Origin: Staphylococcus sp. NAM3COL9
GTDB taxonomy: Bacteria; Bacillota; Bacilli; Staphylococcales; Staphylococcaceae
DNA length: 64,000 bases
Assembly (NCBI RefSeq): GCF_001431205.1
Contig: NZ_LGPC01000016.1
Location: 324,141-388,140 of the forward strand
Direction of reading: 5' to 3'
Part shown: positions 26,458-36,658 of the stretch, piece by piece
Numbering within the stretch: position 1 is the stretch's first letter
Layout of the letters: each line of letters begins with the position of its first letter
Notes under the pieces: generated by a model
The model's input: only the letters and a program-made list of their open reading frames with translations
Database searches by the model: none
What the model was told of the DNA's origin: nothing
Made by a program: the position numbers and the translations under genes

Positions 26458-28200
26458 TTAGAAGAAGCGTTTTACCGCCGTTGACATCGGAGGTAACTCC
26501 TCTAAGTCTAATTTTCCATCTTCAGTAATTGATCTAAATGCCCATTTACCATAATTCATTGCTTCATCCATCACAATCTTACCTGGTAACGGCGCTGCAG
26601 TTTCATCAACGTACACGTTCACAATTGTTGGACGGTCTTGTGACATCGCCTCTTCAACTACTTCATCAATTCTATTTGGATCAGTTAATGTGTAACCAAT
26701 GCCGCCACAGCTTTCAGCAAATTTTGCGTAATCAATATCTGTGAAATCAATTGCATATTCTAATTCACCAGCTGCTTGTTGTTCATATTTTATAAAGGAA
26801 AGTTGTTGATTATTTAACACAAAGAACGTCATTGGCAAATCATATTGCACTGCTGTTGCAAAGTCTTGCATTACCATTTGAAATGCACCATCACCGGCAA
26901 TACCAACAACTTGACGGTTAGGATATGCAGTTTTAGCAGCAATTGCACCTGGCAATGCACAACCCATTGTACCTAACCAACTAGATACAATAAATTTATT
27001 ATTAACTGTTAGGTTTAAATAACGTGTTGACCATACTGTTGATGTACCTACATCAATAGAAAAGATTGCATCGTCTGTTCTTACTTGATTAATTGCATTC
27101 ATTAGACGTTCTGGTCTAATTGGCTTACTGTTATCTTCTATATCTTTTGCCATCCATGCATCCCAAGTTGCTTTTCTTTCTAACGTTTTAGTTAAGAAGT
27201 CACGCTCTGATACATGTTTTACTGAATCTGTTAATTGTAGCAATGACAATTTACTGTCTCCAACAATACCCACATTCACATCAAAACGATGGCCAATATT
27301 TTCAGCATTATTATCGATTTGAATTGCTTTAATATTTTTCTTAGGTAAATAGTCCACGTAGGGGTAGTTCGTACCTATCATGATTAATAAGTCAGCATCT
27401 TGGATTGTTTGGTAAGATGTTTTCGTACCGATTTTACCTAGATTACCAATATTATAAGGATGTGAATCTGATAATAAACCTTTCGCTGGTAACGTGATGA
27501 TTGAAGGGATTTTTACCGCTTCAATAAATTGACGTAGTTCATCTTTTGCGTGTTTAGCACCCATACCGACAAGTACTACCGGTCGTTTACTTTTATTTAT
27601 AAGCTTAGTCGCTTTTTTAATACTACGTGGTTTTGGTGTTACACGTGCTGGTGGTGCAGTGTCCACTTTTGTTTTTGTTGTATCTTTAACTTTATTTGTT
27701 AATAAGTTATTTGGCAAGATTAATACTGCTACACCTTTTTTCTCATATGCAGTACGAATCGCTTCATTGACAATACCAAATATATCTTTATCGTTTTCAG
27801 ATATTTGACGGTTATAAACTGACACGTCATCAACTAATTTGCTAATATCTGTTTCTTGGAATGCTTTTGTGCCTAAAGCTGTGCTATCTGTTTGACCTGC
27901 TAAAATAAGTTGAGGCACATTGTCCATTTTCGCATCATACATACCATTGAGTAAGTGAATCACGCCAGGGCCACCAATACTCAATGCTACACCAATTTTA
28001 CCAGTCAATTTCGTATAACTTGAAGCAGTTAGACTTGCTACTTCTTCGTGTCTAACGTTAACAAATTTAATATTATTTCTAACTGTTCTTAAACTATCTA
28101 CGACTGCATCTATAGAATCTCCTGGTATACCATATAAATGATCAATATCCCATGCTTGCAACGCTTTTACTAATGCTTCATTTGCTTTAATTTTTGCCAT
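26458..28200 (-). CDS. cidC: pyruvate:menaquinone oxidoreductase CidC
   Basis: CidC is a thiamine-diphosphate and FAD enzyme at the inner membrane that decarboxylates pyruvate to acetate and CO2 and passes electrons to menaquinone. The 580-residue protein carries RHEEVAS with the ThDP-activating Glu, GDGAFQMVMQDF...NN for ThDP-magnesium binding, and the membrane-binding C-terminus. It closely follows S. aureus CidC (MAKIKANEALVKALQAWDID). Start ATG 28200 is taken from that match; AAAGGAG is 12 bases upstream, rather far. The acetate it makes lowers pH and promotes cell death in biofilms. It lies 92 bases after cidB. Confidence 0.93.
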   Translation of the reverse strand: MAKIKANEALVKALQAWDIDHLYGIPGDSIDAVVDSLRTVRNNIKFVNVRHEEVASLTASSYTKLTGKIGVALSIGGPGVIHLLNGMYDAKMDNVPQLILAGQTDSTALGTKAFQETDISKLVDDVSVYNRQISENDKDIFGIVNEAIRTAYEKKGVAVLILPNNLLTNKVKDTTKTKVDTAPPARVTPKPRSIKKATKLINKSKRPVVLVGMGAKHAKDELRQFIEAVKIPSIITLPAKGLLSDSHPYNIGNLGKIGTKTSYQTIQDADLLIMIGTNYPYVDYLPKKNIKAIQIDNNAENIGHRFDVNVGIVGDSKLSLLQLTDSVKHVSERDFLTKTLERKATWDAWMAKDIEDNSKPIRPERLMNAINQVRTDDAIFSIDVGTSTVWSTRYLNLTVNNKFIVSSWLGTMGCALPGAIAAKTAYPNRQVVGIAGDGAFQMVMQDFATAVQYDLPMTFFVLNNQQLSFIKYEQQAAGELEYAIDFTDIDYAKFAESCGGIGYTLTDPNRIDEVVEEAMSQDRPTIVNVYVDETAAPLPGKIVMDEAMNYGKWAFRSITEDGKLDLEELPPMSTAVKRFF

Positions 28201-28292
28201 TTTTAAAATAGCTCCTTTCAAATTTCAATCATTTTAAATCGCTGATTCTTCTGATGTTGTTTGCAGTAAAATATCTAGTTCGTTTTTAAAAA

Positions 28293-28979
28293 TTAATATA
28301 ATAAGAGGACGAGTATCGGCAATACAATAGAACTTAATACGGCTGTTAAAATCATTCCGATAGAACTAAAAGCGCCCGACTCACCATCTATTTCAAATGC
28401 TTTTGCCGTACCAAATGCATGTGAAGCATTACCGTACGTTAAACCTTTGGCAATAGCGGTCTTAAATCTTCCCACTTTCAATAAATAAGACCCTAATATA
28501 CTACCAATCAACCCTGTCGCAACGATAAACATAACAGTGATTGTATCTACCCCACCCAGTTGATTTGAAACTTCTATACCAACTGCGGCAGTCATGGATC
28601 GTGGTAACATCGTCATAATAACTTCTCTTGAATAACCTAATATTTTCAACAAGCAGAATATAAACACAAAATTTAATATGACTGCTGAGAAGACACTACT
28701 GAATATGATATTGGCATGTTTTAATATTTTATGACGGTTCTGATATAATGGAAAAGCTAAACACACCACTGTACAGTTTAATAGATAATTAATCCATTGA
28801 CCGCCAACCATATAACCTTGATAATCTACGTTAAATAGAAGCAAGATAGTAATAATACCAATAGAAGATATGAGTGCTGGATTTAAAAACGGGTTTTTAA
28901 ATTTTTGCTGTAATTTTTTAGCTCCAGCATACATAACAATTGTTAAGACAATCATTATCAAAGCATTTAAAAGTGTCAT
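28293..28979 (-). CDS. cidB: holin-like partner CidB (LrgB family)
   Basis: CidB is a 228-residue membrane protein of the LrgB/CidB family, with about six to eight helices. Family features are [46 protein letters not shown] and [15 protein letters not shown]. With CidA it affects autolysis and carbon overflow; plant and bacterial relatives transport glycolate or pyruvate. Its ATG touches the cidA stop, so the two are coupled. Confidence 0.92.
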   Translation of the reverse strand: MTLLNALIMIVLTIVMYAGAKKLQQKFKNPFLNPALISSIGIITILLLFNVDYQGYMVGGQWINYLLNCTVVCLAFPLYQNRHKILKHANIIFSSVFSAVILNFVFIFCLLKILGYSREVIMTMLPRSMTAAVGIEVSNQLGGVDTITVMFIVATGLIGSILGSYLLKVGRFKTAIAKGLTYGNASHAFGTAKAFEIDGESGAFSSIGMILTAVLSSIVLPILVLLLY

Positions 28980-29366
28980 CTAATCTTGTCCATTCCCATA
29001 TTCCGTAGTTCTAACCATTTTCTCCGCTATAAATCCTGAAATTAAAGCAACACAGCAAGTTCCTAAAATAATCATTGCGAAGAATAAAATGAAATTCAAA
29101 TTAATTTCAGATACGACATCCATAACGCCTACAACGGAAGGTACAAAGAAAAATACCATAGTTGTTAAGAAAAAATTCGAACCTTTACTAACCCATTGTG
29201 ATGGGACAATTTTAAATTGTAATAAGAGAAAAAATAAGATTAGGCCTACGATGCTTCCTGCAATTGGAATGTGCAGAACACTTTGTAAGACATTTCCAGC
29301 ATACGTAATAGCCATAATCATTAATATTTGAAATAAAACTCTAACTACCTTTAGTGACATCTGCAT
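28980..29366 (-). CDS. cidA: holin-like protein CidA
   Basis: CidA is a 128-residue holin-like membrane protein with four helices and a charged C-terminus. The LrgA/CidA signatures [44 protein letters not shown] and AEKM are clear. S. aureus CidA has 131 residues. Start ATG 29366 has AAAGGG nine bases upstream; in-frame upstream codons before it are not conserved. It is the first gene of cidABC and carries a possible CcpA site upstream. Confidence 0.92.
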   Translation of the reverse strand: MQMSLKVVRVLFQILMIMAITYAGNVLQSVLHIPIAGSIVGLILFFLLLQFKIVPSQWVSKGSNFFLTTMVFFFVPSVVGVMDVVSEINLNFILFFAMIILGTCCVALISGFIAEKMVRTTEYGNGQD

Positions 29367-29485
29367 TTTTATCATCCCTTTATCGTCATTTTTATTTGGT
29401 GTTTTATTGATTACATATACTAGTATAAGCCCACACCTAATATAATAAAAATATTGATTCTCAATGACACCCATTACTTTTTTTC

Positions 29486-29500
29486 ATGTAAGCGATTAAT
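29486..29500. promoter_or_regulatory. possible cre (CcpA) site upstream of cidA
   Basis: ATGTAAGCGATTAAT fits the consensus WTGNAANCGNWNNCW at 14 of 15 positions and lies about 120 bases before the cidA ATG. CidC belongs to overflow metabolism, so CcpA control would make sense; the site has not been tested. Confidence 0.5.
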
Positions 29501-29637
29501 CATATTATGTTTCATTATACTAAGGTGTAAAATTAAACTTTAAATATTTATCCTTTTTATTCAAAAGTCTCTGCTATCACGATATTTACATGACTTCACT
29601 TTACATTTGATGATCCGTAACGCTATAAACAAAAAGT

Positions 29638-29684
29638 GGGGGCGGGAATATGAAATCAAAATTTGATTTCATATTCCCGCCCCC
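29638..29684 (-). terminator. palindromic terminator, repeat family B copy 2
   Basis: A perfect 23-base stem of which the core GGGAATATGAAATCAAA differs by one base from the 19357 copy. On the minus strand it is followed by ACTTTTTG and would end cidR transcription. G-rich arms (GGGGGCGGG) are unusual in this AT-rich genome. Confidence 0.75.
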
Positions 29685-29795
29685 CTAAGGCTGCCTAGCG
29701 AAAGTAATATAAAAGTTGAATGCTTAAAACTAATGACTTTGATTTTAGACGGCTACTGCGACTGTATAAATTGAGTCTGGGACATATATTCATAC
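29685..29795. repeat. dispersed repeat, family B copy 2 body
   Basis: It starts CTAAGGCT and continues to AGACGGCTACTGC and AATTGAGTCTGGGACAT, parallel to the block at 19396-19610. No ORF. The rest of the gap between cidA and this repeat (29367-29637) holds the cidA promoter region. Confidence 0.5.
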
Positions 29796-29826
29796 CACAA
29801 ACTCTTGAGAATCTATATCGATACTT

Positions 29827-30702
29827 TTATAATCGTTGCTTCATAAAATCAATCCACTTTTTAGTCGCATGGCTTAAATATTTATCCTTTTTCCATATAA
29901 CGCCTAATTCCCAACGCATTGCTGGGTCATCAAGTTTTATACTTTTAAAATTACCATCAAGTAAATTTACAATATTTTCTGGTAAGATACTCACACCAAG
30001 ATGTGCGCTTAATAAATTTTCAATAAAGTTCCATTGAGAAATTTTAGAAATTGTATTTGGCACAAATCCTGCGTTTTTAGCCGCTTCAATAATTTTGTCA
30101 TTTAAATAAAAATCTTCATTAAATAGTATAAAATCCTCATCTTTTAACATACTCATGTTTACTTGTTCATAATTCGCCAATCTATGCTCTTTATTCAATA
30201 CGAGCCTTAATTCTTCTTCGTATAACAACACAGAATGAAAAATAGACTGATCCACTGGAATTGTGGTGATACCAATATCAATTTCATCTCTAATTAACTG
30301 AGTCTCAATCATCTTCCCACCATTTTCCACTAAATTGTATGTTACATTCGGGTATTTTTGATGAAACTCACCGAGAATATGAATGAATTTATTCATGTTC
30401 ATTACTGCTGATAAGCCTATACTGATATGACCTGTCTCTAAACCAAGTAGACTATTGATTTCTCTTGGCAAGTCATTATAGAGTGTTAAAATTTCTTTGC
30501 TTTTTTGATAAAACACTCTCCCTGCATCAGTCAATGCAAGTTGTCGTTTACTGCGATCGAAAAGTGTCATGTTTAGTTCTTTTTCTAAATCTTTTATTGC
30601 CTTACTAATCGTTGGCTGAGCAATATATAAAGATTTGGAAGCACTTGTCATACTATTTTGGTTTACAACTTCAACAAAGTACTTCATCTGCTTAATATCC
30701 AT
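29827..30702 (-). CDS. cidR: LysR-type regulator CidR
   Basis: CidR is the LysR-type activator of cidABC and alsSD, responding to overflow metabolism and acetate. The 291-residue protein starts MDIKQMKYFVEVVNQ with the winged helix-turn-helix near residues 18-37 (MTSASKSLYIAQPTISKAI), then LFDRSKRQLALTDAG and the two-lobe effector domain. S. aureus CidR has almost the same length. It lies upstream of cidA in the same direction, as in S. aureus, with a terminator between. The start has a GGAG ribosome site. Confidence 0.9.
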   Translation of the reverse strand: MDIKQMKYFVEVVNQNSMTSASKSLYIAQPTISKAIKDLEKELNMTLFDRSKRQLALTDAGRVFYQKSKEILTLYNDLPREINSLLGLETGHISIGLSAVMNMNKFIHILGEFHQKYPNVTYNLVENGGKMIETQLIRDEIDIGITTIPVDQSIFHSVLLYEEELRLVLNKEHRLANYEQVNMSMLKDEDFILFNEDFYLNDKIIEAAKNAGFVPNTISKISQWNFIENLLSAHLGVSILPENIVNLLDGNFKSIKLDDPAMRWELGVIWKKDKYLSHATKKWIDFMKQRL

Positions 30703-31037
30703 GCACGTTCTCCTCTACTTAAAACATAATTAATACTTTCAAGTATACGTTTAAATTTTAATATTTCAATGTTAACTCATTACAAAAACGTTCATACAGA
30801 GACTTTTTAAATACCTATCAAAACAAACCAATAAACATGAAAAATGCACTCCTAAAAATTGAAATTATATTCAACTTTGAAGCACATTAATTTTCAATAT
30901 ATTCGGATAATTTTAATTAATCAGAAATATATGTCTATACACTTAGTTCATATTATATTATTTAGCTTGGCTACACTTGAATTAAATACAACTGTTACAA
31001 ATCAACGCGTTGACAAATTTTAAAGCACATTGCTGTA
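30703..31037. other. non-coding region between nhaC-like gene and cidR
   Basis: About 335 AT-rich bases. It should contain the cidR promoter, but I see no boxes I can defend, no ORF and no strong hairpin. Confidence 0.35.
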
Positions 31038-32504
31038 TTATGTTAAGCTCGCTTCTTCTTCTTTATTTTGTTCTATTTCTTCTTCACTTAATCCTATTAT
31101 TTTAAAACCGATATACCCAAATATAATAGATATGATTGGTACTGTGTAATTTAAAATTGCATAAGGCGCATATTCTATAACAGACACACCTAATGTTGAA
31201 GCAATAAATACACCACATGTGTTCCATGGTACAAACACAGACGTTAACGTGCCGCCATCTTCTAAAGCTCTGGATAAGTTTTTAGCATGTAAATTTTTCT
31301 TTTTAAATGCCCCTGCGTACATTCTAGATGGGACGATAATTGATATGTATTGTTCGGAACATGTAAAGTTTGTACCAATACATGACACTATAACAGATGC
31401 GATTAATGCTCCTGTAGATTTAGCAAATTTTAAAATAACCGAAATCAATGCAGTTAACATGCCTGAATATTCAAGCACACCACCAAATGTCATTGCGACA
31501 AGTGTAAGTGAAACCGTATAGAACATCGATTCTAAACCACCACGGTTAAATAATTCATCTACCAGTGCATTGCCAGATTCAATTGTATAACCTGTTTGTA
31601 ATGCTGTTAATCCTTCTACAATTGAATCACCTTGTATAAACAGTTGCGCGAAGAATCCTAATACAATACCTACGCAAATCGCTGGTATTGCTGGTACTTT
31701 GACTACTACAAGTGCGATGACTGCCAATGGTACTATTAATAACCACGGTGTAATCACAAAACTATCTTGCATCGTACTCAGTATTTCATTTATATTTTTA
31801 GTATCAAAATTTTTATCACCAAAACGCAAACCTATAAAGAAAAATGCTACTAGTGATATTACCAAAGCTGGTATCGTCGTAAAAAACATGTGTTGAATAT
31901 GTTCAAATAAATTAACACCAGACAAACCAGAAGCTAAATTTGTCGTATCAGATAATGGGCTCATTTTATCTCCAAAGTAAGCACCACAAATGACTGCACC
32001 TGCAACCATACCTGGTGAAATACCCATACTCAGGCCAATACCCATTGATGCTACCCCTACTGTCGCCATCGTAGACCAACTACTACCTATAGCCAATGCC
32101 ACAACACCACATAGCACAATTACTACGACTAAAAAATATCTTGGATCGATTAATTGCAGTCCATAATAAATCATAGTAGCTACTACACCGCTACCTATCC
32201 ACGATCCAATAACTAAGCCTACGAGAATAATGATTACAATAGCAGGCAATGCATGTCGAATCCCCTTATACATCATTTCTTCAACTTCGCTAAACGCGTA
32301 CCCATGTAGCATGGTTATAATAATCGCAACTGCCGTACCAATCATTAATGGTATATGTGGCTCTTTCTCAAGCACAGCTACCGTAAATAACATTGAAGTT
32401 ATCATAATGATTAAAGTAATTAAAGCAGACGTAAGGCCTAATTCTTTCTTTGTCCTAATCTTTTCGCCGTTATTTTTAGTTTTCTTATTAAAAATAGTAG
32501 GCAC
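31038..32504 (-). CDS. NhaC family Na+/H+ antiporter
   Basis: A 488-residue antiporter with about 12 helices of the NhaC family. It contains GSSWSTMATVGVASMGIGLSMGISP and YFGDKMSPLSDTTNLASG, the cation-site motifs, and SCIGTNFTCSEQYISIIVPSRMY. Members exchange sodium for protons, or malate for lactate (MleN). The start is unclear: GTG 32504 abuts the AGGAGG site, while ATT 32495 has ideal spacing. No ATG is available near the N-terminus. It is monocistronic. Confidence 0.85.
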   Translation of the reverse strand: MPTIFNKKTKNNGEKIRTKKELGLTSALITLIIMITSMLFTVAVLEKEPHIPLMIGTAVAIIITMLHGYAFSEVEEMMYKGIRHALPAIVIIILVGLVIGSWIGSGVVATMIYYGLQLIDPRYFLVVVIVLCGVVALAIGSSWSTMATVGVASMGIGLSMGISPGMVAGAVICGAYFGDKMSPLSDTTNLASGLSGVNLFEHIQHMFFTTIPALVISLVAFFFIGLRFGDKNFDTKNINEILSTMQDSFVITPWLLIVPLAVIALVVVKVPAIPAICVGIVLGFFAQLFIQGDSIVEGLTALQTGYTIESGNALVDELFNRGGLESMFYTVSLTLVAMTFGGVLEYSGMLTALISVILKFAKSTGALIASVIVSCIGTNFTCSEQYISIIVPSRMYAGAFKKKNLHAKNLSRALEDGGTLTSVFVPWNTCGVFIASTLGVSVIEYAPYAILNYTVPIISIIFGYIGFKIIGLSEEEIEQNKEEEASLT

Positions 32505-32711
32505 CTCCTCTTTGTTAATTTATATCATACTTAACTTTTTATGCGCTTTCAACAGCGTATTTATTATTTAAAGGTAGTTATTATCACATTTAAGATTATT
32601 TTACATCATCCAAACCACTATTTTTTACAACTCCGTTTTTTTGATAAAATAATACTCCATATGATATTTTTCAATTATTATTAAAGGAAATTGCTACATA
32701 TTAAGAACAAC

Positions 32712-32758
32712 AATACATAAAAATGTAACTTCGAGTCGAAGTTACATTTTTATGTATT
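32712..32758 (-). terminator. terminator of the drp35 gene
   Basis: A long perfect stem, with ATACATAAAAATGTAACTTC on one side and its complement on the other, around one to three bases. It ends 18 bases before the drp35 stop on the minus strand; the stem itself carries the T-run. Confidence 0.75.
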
Positions 32759-32776
32759 TACTTATTCAGTTGAAAA

Positions 32777-33751
32777 TTAATGAAATTGATAACTATGATG
32801 TCCTTTGGCAAAACCTTTTGCAGTAAATAACCAAGAACCCCCACCCATTTCTATATCGTTTGCACTAATAACTAATTGATCTGTGTCAGGAATAAAAGCA
32901 GGATGAGTTGATCTCAACATGTGACCTTGATCACGTCCAGGTATCAAGATTTGACCTATCGGATAACCTTTTTTATTAAAAACAAGTACTCTTCCTTGTC
33001 CATACATTGCAACATAAAGGTTGTCATCGCTATCAATGCAACAAGAGTCTGGACCTTCATGTCCTGTAAAATGATAAGGAATAGAGGCACCAAATGGCGC
33101 AATCGTAACACCATCATCCAATAAATCTATTCGATGTAATCGATTTGCATTTGTCTCTGTAACCCACAATGTTTTTTCATCAGTGCTTAAGGCCACACCA
33201 TTAGCTACCGCAAGATTCAAAATGACAGGAGTAATCGTTTTATAGTCTGGTGACACATAATATACGCCACCTTTAGGATTTGTAGAATAACCACGGAAAT
33301 CTGTGAAATAAAATCCGCCCTTGCTATCAAACACTAAATCATCAACGCAATATTCAGTATCAATATCTGAAACAATTGGAACTTCTTGTTCACCTTCTGA
33401 ATTCACTGCGAAGATACCTCCCGAGCTTTCAAAATCTCCTAAATAACAAACAAAAAGCCTTCTATCTTTATGTATTTTAACTGCTGCTGGATTTTGTTTT
33501 TGCGATTGAAATAGTGTTGTCACTTTTTTCTCTGGCAAAGCAACGTGAAAAACTTCACCTCCAAATACCTCACATAAAAGTAAATCCCCATCTTTATCAA
33601 AGCATAGCCCTTCAAGTTGTAAACCTTCATCAGAAATTTTTAACCATCGCTCTGCCGTAACGGTTTGAATCTGTGATTCATGTGCAAGTATAGGCACAGC
33701 TGTACTTACATTCCCTTTATACGATAATGCCGGAATGTCGTTATTTCTCAT
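32777..33751 (-). CDS. drp35: lactonase Drp35
   Basis: Drp35 is a calcium-dependent lactonase with a six-bladed propeller, first seen as a drug-responsive protein in S. aureus. The 324-residue protein follows it closely: [64 protein letters not shown], and the nearly identical stretch [21 protein letters not shown]. Metal-binding Glu, Asn and Asp residues lie in these loops. Bacitracin and other wall-active agents induce it in S. aureus. It appears monocistronic. Confidence 0.92.
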   Translation of the reverse strand: MRNNDIPALSYKGNVSTAVPILAHESQIQTVTAERWLKISDEGLQLEGLCFDKDGDLLLCEVFGGEVFHVALPEKKVTTLFQSQKQNPAAVKIHKDRRLFVCYLGDFESSGGIFAVNSEGEQEVPIVSDIDTEYCVDDLVFDSKGGFYFTDFRGYSTNPKGGVYYVSPDYKTITPVILNLAVANGVALSTDEKTLWVTETNANRLHRIDLLDDGVTIAPFGASIPYHFTGHEGPDSCCIDSDDNLYVAMYGQGRVLVFNKKGYPIGQILIPGRDQGHMLRSTHPAFIPDTDQLVISANDIEMGGGSWLFTAKGFAKGHHSYQFH

Positions 33752-34116
33752 TATTCATACCCCTTTCTACTTTTTCTTATATAACAAGTATATGATAGTA
33801 TTTTCTTAAAATAAAATCATAACCATAGCATTACGTAATAGAAATAACGTTATAACAATTTAATCAGAGACATGTATTTATCTTTAGACTCAGCACGGGT
33901 TGAATCCTACATGCTAAGACAGTGCCATAGTCAAGCGAGTATGAAATATATTAAGGTCGAAGTTACACTTGTGAAAAGCATGCACCAAAAAACTGCCAAC
34001 AAAGTCTAAAATTAAGCATGATAAAGGGGAGTGTACATTATTGTGCCCACTCCCCTAACATATGCACCTATGATTCAATAATATCTTTCAAATTGAAAGT
34101 GATTTATATGCGCCTT
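33752..34116. other. non-coding region with family A fragment and hairpin
   Basis: Upstream sequence of drp35 at 33752-33890, then a degenerate family A repeat (shared block AAAGCATGCACCAAAAA...CCAACAAAGTC at 33975-34008), then the mvaA terminator hairpin. No ORF is supported. Confidence 0.45.
34026..34058 (-). terminator. mvaA terminator
   Basis: GGGGAGTG and CACTCCCC arms around a 13-17 base loop lie about 60 bases after the mvaA stop. On the minus strand TTTATC follows, so the T-run is short. Confidence 0.6.
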
Positions 34117-35397
34117 CTATTTGTTCCCTCTTAATTGGTCTAGCAATTGTTGTGCTGTAGCTGTATTAGCTCTTGGCTCATCTTTCAACATATCTGCGAC
34201 TTGTGCGATTTCTTTACCTTCTGCACCCACGACAATGGCTAACGATTTATACTGTAAGCTCATATGTCCTTTTTGGATACCTTCTGATACTAATGCACGA
34301 CAAGCAGCAAAATTTTGTGCCAAGCCAACAGCAGCAACTACGTGTCCAAGTTGTTCAGCGGAATCTACTTTCATTAAATCTAGCGCTGTTTTAGCAATTG
34401 GTAACACTTTTGTACCGCCACCGACCGTCGCTAATGTCATAGGAACTTCAATCGTCCCAACCAGTGTCTTGCGTTGTTCATCATAATGCCATGTTGCTAA
34501 ACCACGATACTGACCATCTTTACTTGCATATGCATGTGCAGTTGCTTCAACACCACGTGTGTCATTGCCAGTTGCTAGGACAACAGCATGGATACCATTC
34601 ATTACACCTTTATTATGTGTCGCTGCACGATGAATGTCTACTTGAGCTAATACAGAAGCACGTTCCATACGTTTCGCTACTTCTTGTCCATTACGGCCAC
34701 CTTTGGATAAAGCGGAAACTTCTATTTCACCTTGTACTTTAACTACAGACGCTGTCGCATGGTTAGATAAAATACTCATTAAAATATCAATATTGTCTAA
34801 TTCATTTTTCAAATAGGCTGTAACACCTTCTAAAATGGTATTCAGCATGTTTGCACCCATAGCATCTTTTGTATCTACAAATACTTTTAATGACAATAAG
34901 CCTTCCGCTGAAAACGTATCAATTTCTATGCGGCGGTAGCCCCCCTCTCTTTCTATAATTGAAGGGTATACTTCGTCAGCAATTTGTTTGATTTGTGGTT
35001 CCAGCTGATTAATTTTTTGTGCAAGTGCCTGTGTATCATTTACGCCATCAAATACAATTTGACCAATCATTAAGCGCTCACTAGATATCACTTTGAAACC
35101 ACCAGTTTGATTGACAAGTTTAGCGCCATAGCTTGCAGCCGCAACAACTGAAGGTTCTTCTACCATCATTGGCACGACGTATGATTTTTGATCAACAATA
35201 ATTTCTGGTAGTAATCCTACAGGTAATGAACCTTGACCAATCACATTTTCAATCAGGCTATTCGCAATTTCTTCAGGAATAAGTGGGTTATTTAACAACA
35301 CCGCTTTATTTTCATTACTCAACCAGCCTTTTTGAACAAGTTGCTCTAATTTCTCTTCCCGAGATAAATGGCGAAATGACTTATCTAATGCTTCCAT
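34117..35397 (-). CDS. mvaA: HMG-CoA reductase class II MvaA
   Basis: MvaA reduces HMG-CoA to mevalonate. The 426-residue length and class II motifs fit: ENVIGQGSLPVGLLPEI (substrate Glu), DTKDAMGANMLNTI, GTIEVPMTLATVGGGTKVLP and a C-terminal GHMSL with the catalytic His. It overlaps the mvaC stop by one base (TAATG), so it is translationally coupled to the thiolase. Mevalonate feeds isoprenoids such as undecaprenyl phosphate and menaquinone. Confidence 0.95.
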   Translation of the reverse strand: MEALDKSFRHLSREEKLEQLVQKGWLSNENKAVLLNNPLIPEEIANSLIENVIGQGSLPVGLLPEIIVDQKSYVVPMMVEEPSVVAAASYGAKLVNQTGGFKVISSERLMIGQIVFDGVNDTQALAQKINQLEPQIKQIADEVYPSIIEREGGYRRIEIDTFSAEGLLSLKVFVDTKDAMGANMLNTILEGVTAYLKNELDNIDILMSILSNHATASVVKVQGEIEVSALSKGGRNGQEVAKRMERASVLAQVDIHRAATHNKGVMNGIHAVVLATGNDTRGVEATAHAYASKDGQYRGLATWHYDEQRKTLVGTIEVPMTLATVGGGTKVLPIAKTALDLMKVDSAEQLGHVVAAVGLAQNFAACRALVSEGIQKGHMSLQYKSLAIVVGAEGKEIAQVADMLKDEPRANTATAQQLLDQLRGNK

Positions 35398-36551
35398 TAT
35401 TTATTCCCCTTTTCAATTTCTAGTGCAATGCCTAAGCCACCGCCAATACAAGCAGTAGCAATACCACTTTGTTTGCCCTCTTGACTCAATACATTCACAA
35501 GTGTCGTTACTAAACGTGTACCAGTTGCGCCGATTGGATGACCTAACGCAATCGCACCGCCATATAAATTGAGTTTCTCTTCAGCTATGCCTAAATTATT
35601 TCGAACAGGAATACTTTGTGATGCAAATGCTTCAGTCATTTCAACAACATCTACGTCATCAATATGCTTACCTGTCTTATCTAATAATTTTGTGACTGCG
35701 TGATATGGGGCATAACCCATATAATCAGGGTCACAACCTATTTCAGCATGTTCTCCTAAAAGCGCTAAAATTTTATATCCTTGTTCTTTTGCATAAGCTG
35801 CATCCATTAAGATAATCGTTGAACCACCATCATTAATACTAGAAGCATTACCACCAGTAACTGTGCCGTTTTCTTTAAAAATTGTTTTTAAAGTTGCAAG
35901 CTTTTCTATACTCGTATTACCACGTATACCTTCATCACTTGTCATCCATTCACCATTCACATCTTTTAAAGGTACAATTTCATTATCAAATTTGCCCGTT
36001 TCAGTCGCTTGATGTGCTTTTTGATGAGAATCATTTGCAAATTGGTCTTGTTTATCACGTGTCACATCGTATTTTTCTGCTATTTTTTCTGCTGTAATGC
36101 CCATTGGCACATTTGAAAAAGCATCTGTTAGACCGTCATGCATAAAGCTTTGAACAGGCGATTCTCCTTCTTTTAAAATAAGTTGTGGTGCGTTAGTCAT
36201 ACTTTCTACGCCACCAACTGCAACTACTTTCGCTTCTCCCAATTGGATTGCTTGTTTACCGAGAATAATTGATTTTAGTCCTGAGCCACAAACTTCATTA
36301 ATAGTCATAGCTGGCGTTGTATTCGGCACACCTGCATTGATACTAATTTGACGCGATGGGTTTTGTCCACTTCCACTTTGTAACACATTTCCATAAATCA
36401 CTTGATCTATTGTATTTGGATCTAATTTAATTGCTTCCATCGCTGCTTTTAATGTTTTCTTTCCAAGTTCAACTGCTGAATAATTACTTAATTTCCCTTT
36501 AAATCTTCCAATTGGTGTACGTTTTGCGCTTACGATTGCTATTTTATTCAT
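35397..36551 (-). CDS. mvaC: acetyl-CoA acetyltransferase (thiolase) MvaC
   Basis: This thiolase condenses two acetyl-CoA to acetoacetyl-CoA, the first step of the mevalonate route. The 384-residue protein has the nucleophile Cys88 in NEVCGSGLKS, His in GHPIGATGTR and the second Cys in CIGGGLG. Start ATG 36551 has AAGGAG seven bases upstream; a TTG at 36557 overlaps poorly. It is head-to-head with mvaS across about 100 bases, and ends by one-base overlap with mvaA. Confidence 0.92.
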   Translation of the reverse strand: MNKIAIVSAKRTPIGRFKGKLSNYSAVELGKKTLKAAMEAIKLDPNTIDQVIYGNVLQSGSGQNPSRQISINAGVPNTTPAMTINEVCGSGLKSIILGKQAIQLGEAKVVAVGGVESMTNAPQLILKEGESPVQSFMHDGLTDAFSNVPMGITAEKIAEKYDVTRDKQDQFANDSHQKAHQATETGKFDNEIVPLKDVNGEWMTSDEGIRGNTSIEKLATLKTIFKENGTVTGGNASSINDGGSTIILMDAAYAKEQGYKILALLGEHAEIGCDPDYMGYAPYHAVTKLLDKTGKHIDDVDVVEMTEAFASQSIPVRNNLGIAEEKLNLYGGAIALGHPIGATGTRLVTTLVNVLSQEGKQSGIATACIGGGLGIALEIEKGNK

Positions 36552-36587
36552 TTTCAATCTCCTTTATTTACAGTTAATTTTAAATCA

Positions 36588-36617
36588 TTGTATTTTATAA
36601 GCTTGATTTGGTATGAT
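36588..36617 (+). promoter_or_regulatory. mvaS promoter
   Basis: TTGTAT (36588-36593) and TATGAT (36612-36617) are 18 bases apart, with the start codon about 40 bases on. A divergent mvaC promoter must share this 90-base space but is less clear. Confidence 0.6.
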
Positions 36618-36658
36618 ACAGGTGCTTATTTATATATAGAAAGGTGTCGATACGCTTT

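Noticed and set aside
31006..31040. TTGACA near 31010 as a + strand promoter
   Set aside because: The best -10 (TATTAT) is 20 bases away and no + strand gene follows.
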